Origin: an uncultured Actinomycetes bacterium
GTDB lineage: Bacteria > Actinomycetota > Actinomycetes > Nanopelagicales > Nanopelagicaceae
Direction: 5' to 3'
NCBI GenBank assembly: GCA_903921405.1
Contig: CAIXPV010000172.1
Coordinates: forward strand, 1 to 8,294
DNA length: 8,294 nt
Below the pieces are notes generated by a model that had not been told where the DNA came from, did no database searches, and worked only from the letters and a program-made list of their open reading frames with translations. Shown here in pieces: positions 5,997 through 8,294 of the stretch (position 1 is the first letter of the stretch; the number at the start of each line of letters is the position of its first letter). Both the position numbers and the translations under genes were made by a program.

Positions 5997-6962
5997 ATGT
6001 CACTAACGAGGGTAAATGCAATATCCCCCTTCAAAAAGAAGGGGGATATTGCACCACCGCGAAAGAAACTTAAAGTCCCTCGTCTCTTTATCTTCCTATG
6101 CCTATCCCCGTGGCTATTTGGAATCATCTTCTTTACCGCTTACCCAATGGTCTCTAGCTTCTATCAATCTTTTACTAAGTTTAATTTGATTGAATCTCCC
6201 AAATGGGTAGGGCTAGATAATTTTCATCGCATGTTCTTTGAGGATGATGATTTTTGGAAAGCACTCAAAAATACGATCTGGATTTCTGCAATAAGCATTC
6301 CATTAAGAATCTGTTTTGCAATCTTTACGGCATGGATCCTAACAAAACCTAAAATGGGTAAAAGCATTTATCGAACAATTTTCTTTTTACCATCTATGGT
6401 TCCAGCAGTTGCTGGCACAATGGCATTTACTTATATCTTTAATCCAGCATATGGACCTATTAATAAAATGCTCGAGGCAATTGGAATCAAGGAGCCACCA
6501 TTTTGGTTTATGGATCCAGCCTGGTCTAAATGGGGCTTAATTCTGCTGGGGCTATGGGGCATCGGCGATACCATGATTATCTTTCTTGCCGGCCTTTTGG
6601 ATGTTCCGACTTCGCTATATGAGGCAGCCGAACTCGAAGGCGCATCGGGCTGGCAATCATTTAGATACATCACTTTGCCGCTGATGACTCCGGTTATCTT
6701 TTTTTCAACCGTCACGGGTGTTATCGGAAGCTTCCAATACTTTACGCAGGCATATGTTGCCTCGGGTCAAGTCAACGATTATTCACACTCGATGTATTTC
6801 TATGCAACCCATATCTATTACAGCGCATTTAAGGCCTACGAGATGGGCTATGCCTCGGCCCTTGCCTGGGTTTTGCTAGTGATAACACTGCTTTGCACAT
6901 TAGTTATTCTAAAGACCCAAAAGCGTTGGGTTCATTATCCGAATGGATCCCTCTTTAAATGA
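5997..6962 (+). CDS. Sugar ABC transporter permease, MalF/UgpA type
   Basis: Inner-membrane subunit pairing with the MalG-type protein to form the channel. The 321-residue length suits the short MalF/UgpA group. A basic, Pro-rich N-tail (1-29) precedes six likely membrane segments (about 30-50, 93-115, 127-148, 179-200, 232-252, 286-305). The ATPase-contacting EAA loop is at 209-231, EAAELEGASGWQSF then ITLPLMTP. The segment after the first helix (AYPMVSSFYQSFTKFNL) is typical of the family. The start lies 11 nt after the binding-protein stop with no visible ribosome-binding site, and no other in-frame ATG, GTG or TTG precedes the first helix. Translation is therefore probably coupled to the upstream gene. 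A perfect 16-bp hairpin overlaps codons 7-19. The gene ends in an ATGA overlap with the next one. Confidence 0.93.
   Translation: MSLTRVNAISPFKKKGDIAPPRKKLKVPRLFIFLCLSPWLFGIIFFTAYPMVSSFYQSFTKFNLIESPKWVGLDNFHRMFFEDDDFWKALKNTIWISAISIPLRICFAIFTAWILTKPKMGKSIYRTIFFLPSMVPAVAGTMAFTYIFNPAYGPINKMLEAIGIKEPPFWFMDPAWSKWGLILLGLWGIGDTMIIFLAGLLDVPTSLYEAAELEGASGWQSFRYITLPLMTPVIFFSTVTGVIGSFQYFTQAYVASGQVNDYSHSMYFYATHIYYSAFKAYEMGYASALAWVLLVITLLCTLVILKTQKRWVHYPNGSLFK
6017..6053. repeat. Perfect 16-bp inverted repeat (hairpin) between the binding protein and permease reading frames
   Basis: TGCAATATCCCCCTTC (6017-6032) and GAAGGGGGATATTGCA (6038-6053) are exact reverse complements around an AAAAA loop. No T-run follows on either strand, so it is not a classical intrinsic terminator. 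It lies 31 nt past the binding-protein stop and inside the first codons of the permease. An RNA stem here could block 3'-to-5' exonuclease decay and so keep the binding-protein message abundant, as known for hairpins after malE-type genes. It could also damp permease translation. The structure is seen directly; the function is inferred. Confidence 0.9.
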
Positions 6963-7852
6963 GCCTCTATACACCTGAAAAGCTGGCCGAAATCGATGCC
7001 CATTCACGTAAAGCTAGGCGTGCAAAGAAATGGAACCAATTTTTGCACATGGTCGGTAATCACTCGCTTCTCATTGGTCTTTCGGCAATCTTTATCCTTC
7101 CGCTTTATTTAGTAGTTGTAATTTCGCTCATGAGTAAGGGGCAAGCAGAGACACGTTCTCTTTGGCCACATCCATTTGTTTGGCACAACTACCTAGAAGT
7201 ATTTACAGCAGTTCCGTTTCTTAAGTGGACGCTCAATACTCTTTTTGTATCTGTCATGGGGACGATTGGCACTGTTGTCTCAAGTGTTCCACCGGCCTAT
7301 GTCTTATCTCGTTTGCAATGGAAGGGTCGTCAAACTACTTTTCTTATTATTTTGTCGACCATGATGCTACCTGGTCAAGTAACCATGATCCCGGTCTACA
7401 TTATTTTCTCGCGACTACATTGGATTCCATCATTCTTGCCACTAATCGTTCCATCCTTCTTTTCGAGCGCATTCTCAATCTTCTTATTAAGACAGTTCTT
7501 CACCTCAATTCCAGATGAAATTTCAGATGCCGCTCGTATTGATGGTTGTAGTGAGTTCAAATTAATGATGCGAATCATCGTGCCGCTGGCAAAACCAGCA
7601 ATCTCAGCCATTGCACTCTTTGCCTTTCTGGGCTCGTGGAATGATTTCTTTGGGCCACTCCTCTACATAGTCGAAAATGAAAATCTTTGGACTCTAGGTA
7701 TTGGATTGAATGCTTTTCAAGGAATCCACCATGTTGATACGAATATGATGATGACTGCATCGGCGTTATTCATGGCCCCTGTTATTATCATCTTCTTTTT
7801 CTCACAAAAAGTCTTTATCGAAGGCGTTACTCTGACTGGAGTTAAAGGCTAA
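6959..7852 (+). CDS. Sugar ABC transporter permease, MalG/UgpE type
   Basis: Second channel subunit of the sugar importer. The 297-residue protein has a basic cytoplasmic tail (to about 25) and six likely membrane helices beginning with 37-57. Its EAA loop is at 187-213: EISDAARIDGCSEF followed by IIVPLAKP, with Cys where Ala is usual after Gly. FLGSWNDFFGPL (223-234) and the C-terminal FIEGVTLTGVKG are hallmark MalG-type motifs. The ATG overlaps the stop of the MalF-type gene (ATGA), indicating translational coupling and equal expression. It is followed with no gap by the ROK regulator. The operon section seen here has no ATPase; an MsiK-like shared ATPase elsewhere is the usual arrangement in actinobacteria. 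Confidence 0.94.
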   Translation: MSLYTPEKLAEIDAHSRKARRAKKWNQFLHMVGNHSLLIGLSAIFILPLYLVVVISLMSKGQAETRSLWPHPFVWHNYLEVFTAVPFLKWTLNTLFVSVMGTIGTVVSSVPPAYVLSRLQWKGRQTTFLIILSTMMLPGQVTMIPVYIIFSRLHWIPSFLPLIVPSFFSSAFSIFLLRQFFTSIPDEISDAARIDGCSEFKLMMRIIVPLAKPAISAIALFAFLGSWNDFFGPLLYIVENENLWTLGIGLNAFQGIHHVDTNMMMTASALFMAPVIIIFFFSQKVFIEGVTLTGVKG

Positions 7853-8294
7853 ATGAGCAAGATAACCACTGCAGCTGTTCCCTCGCTAATGCGTGAGATC
7901 AATGAGCGTGGGGTACTGGATATTTTGCGTCGAGAAGGCGCACTGCATGCAGCCCAGATTGCACGGTTAATTGGCTTATCTAAGCCCACTACGGCAGATA
8001 TTTTGCGTAGTTTAAGTGAATACGGGCTTGTCCAAGAGTTTTCTCCCGGTGCTGATGACCCTCGTCGTGCGCGCTCTGTGTATGAAGCCGTCAGCGACAT
8101 AAAAGTGTGCTTGGGAATCGATATCGGATCCCGCTTTATTCGTGCTGCAGTTGGAGATCTAAACCAAGTGATGCGGGCAGAAAAATCGGTACCAGTTAAA
8201 TCACTTGAACTCAAAGAATTAGTCTTGGTGATGCATCAAGCCGTTGATCAGGCGTTAAAGGAATCCGGTTATAAGATTAAGGACGTTGCAGCAA
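7853..8294 (+). CDS. ROK-family transcriptional regulator, N-terminal part (cut by window edge)
   Basis: Likely sugar-responsive repressor of this uptake operon. The visible 147 residues, with no stop before the edge, start with a winged helix-turn-helix at about 15-62. GALHAAQIARLIGLSKPTTA carries helix 2, the turn and the start of the recognition helix, which continues as DILRSLSE. A basic linker (DDPRRARS) leads into the ROK sugar-kinase-like fold, whose first strand-loop is LGIDIGSRFIRAAVGDL (87-103). Compared with the kinase phosphate loop D-I-G-G-T-K, the G-T-K part is replaced by S-R-F, which favours a regulator over a sugar kinase. The ATG directly follows the MalG stop (TAAATG), with AAAGG 4 nt before it. 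Full ROK regulators are near 380-400 residues, so more than half lies beyond the edge. The paired boxes at 4533-4570 are the natural candidate operator. Confidence 0.9.
   Translation, partial: MSKITTAAVPSLMREINERGVLDILRREGALHAAQIARLIGLSKPTTADILRSLSEYGLVQEFSPGADDPRRARSVYEAVSDIKVCLGIDIGSRFIRAAVGDLNQVMRAEKSVPVKSLELKELVLVMHQAVDQALKESGYKIKDVAA

Noticed and set aside
6017..6053. The perfect hairpin as an intrinsic terminator.
   Set aside because: No T-run follows on either strand, and the downstream permease genes are needed with the binding protein.
7849..8214. Minus-strand open frame of 121 codons at the right end.
   Set aside because: It is antisense to the ROK regulator, whose winged helix and ROK motif are clear; the antisense translation shows no domain.

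Overview
The window looks like a chromosomal segment from a low-to-moderate GC actinobacterium. By eye the GC is roughly in the mid-40s percent. Signal peptides are short and Ala-rich, exported proteins carry several Cys, and the genes are tightly packed. A freshwater/marine planktonic actinobacterium of the Nanopelagicales (acI) type would fit, but that placement is an inference from style, not from a marker gene. No rRNA, tRNA, CRISPR array, insertion sequence, phage gene or replication origin was seen.

Left part (1-2923, minus strand): a DppC/OppC-type peptide/nickel-class ABC permease followed, 127 bp later on the same strand, by a family-5 solute-binding protein. The partner permease (DppB type) and the DppD/DppF ATPases are not here. 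They would have to lie beyond the left edge or elsewhere in the genome.

Middle (2924-4489): divergent from the permease, a small lipoprotein with an Ig-like beta domain is encoded on the plus strand. It converges on a minus-strand gene for an N-terminally anchored, apparently six-bladed TolB-type beta-propeller. The stop codons of these two convergent genes touch, and a bulged stem-loop spans the junction.

Right part (4490-8294, plus strand): a sugar-type ABC uptake operon. A 134-bp control region holds two copies of a palindrome-centred box 22 bp apart, the first overlapping a plausible -10 element. The order is family-1 solute-binding protein, MalF-type permease (11-nt gap), MalG-type permease (ATGA overlap), then a ROK-family repressor whose ATG abuts the preceding stop and which runs off the right edge. 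No ATPase is encoded, as is common where a shared MsiK-type ATPase serves several sugar importers. The likely logic is that the ROK protein senses the imported sugar or a derivative and represses its own operon through the paired boxes.

The most notable non-gene structure is a perfect 16-bp inverted repeat with a 5-nt loop just after the sugar-binding-protein gene. It lies inside the first codons of the MalF-type permease, which has no visible ribosome-binding site. It is well placed to stabilise the upstream mRNA and to hold down permease translation. I did not find convincing evidence of a wholly new system; the genes are recognisable families with several unusual details.
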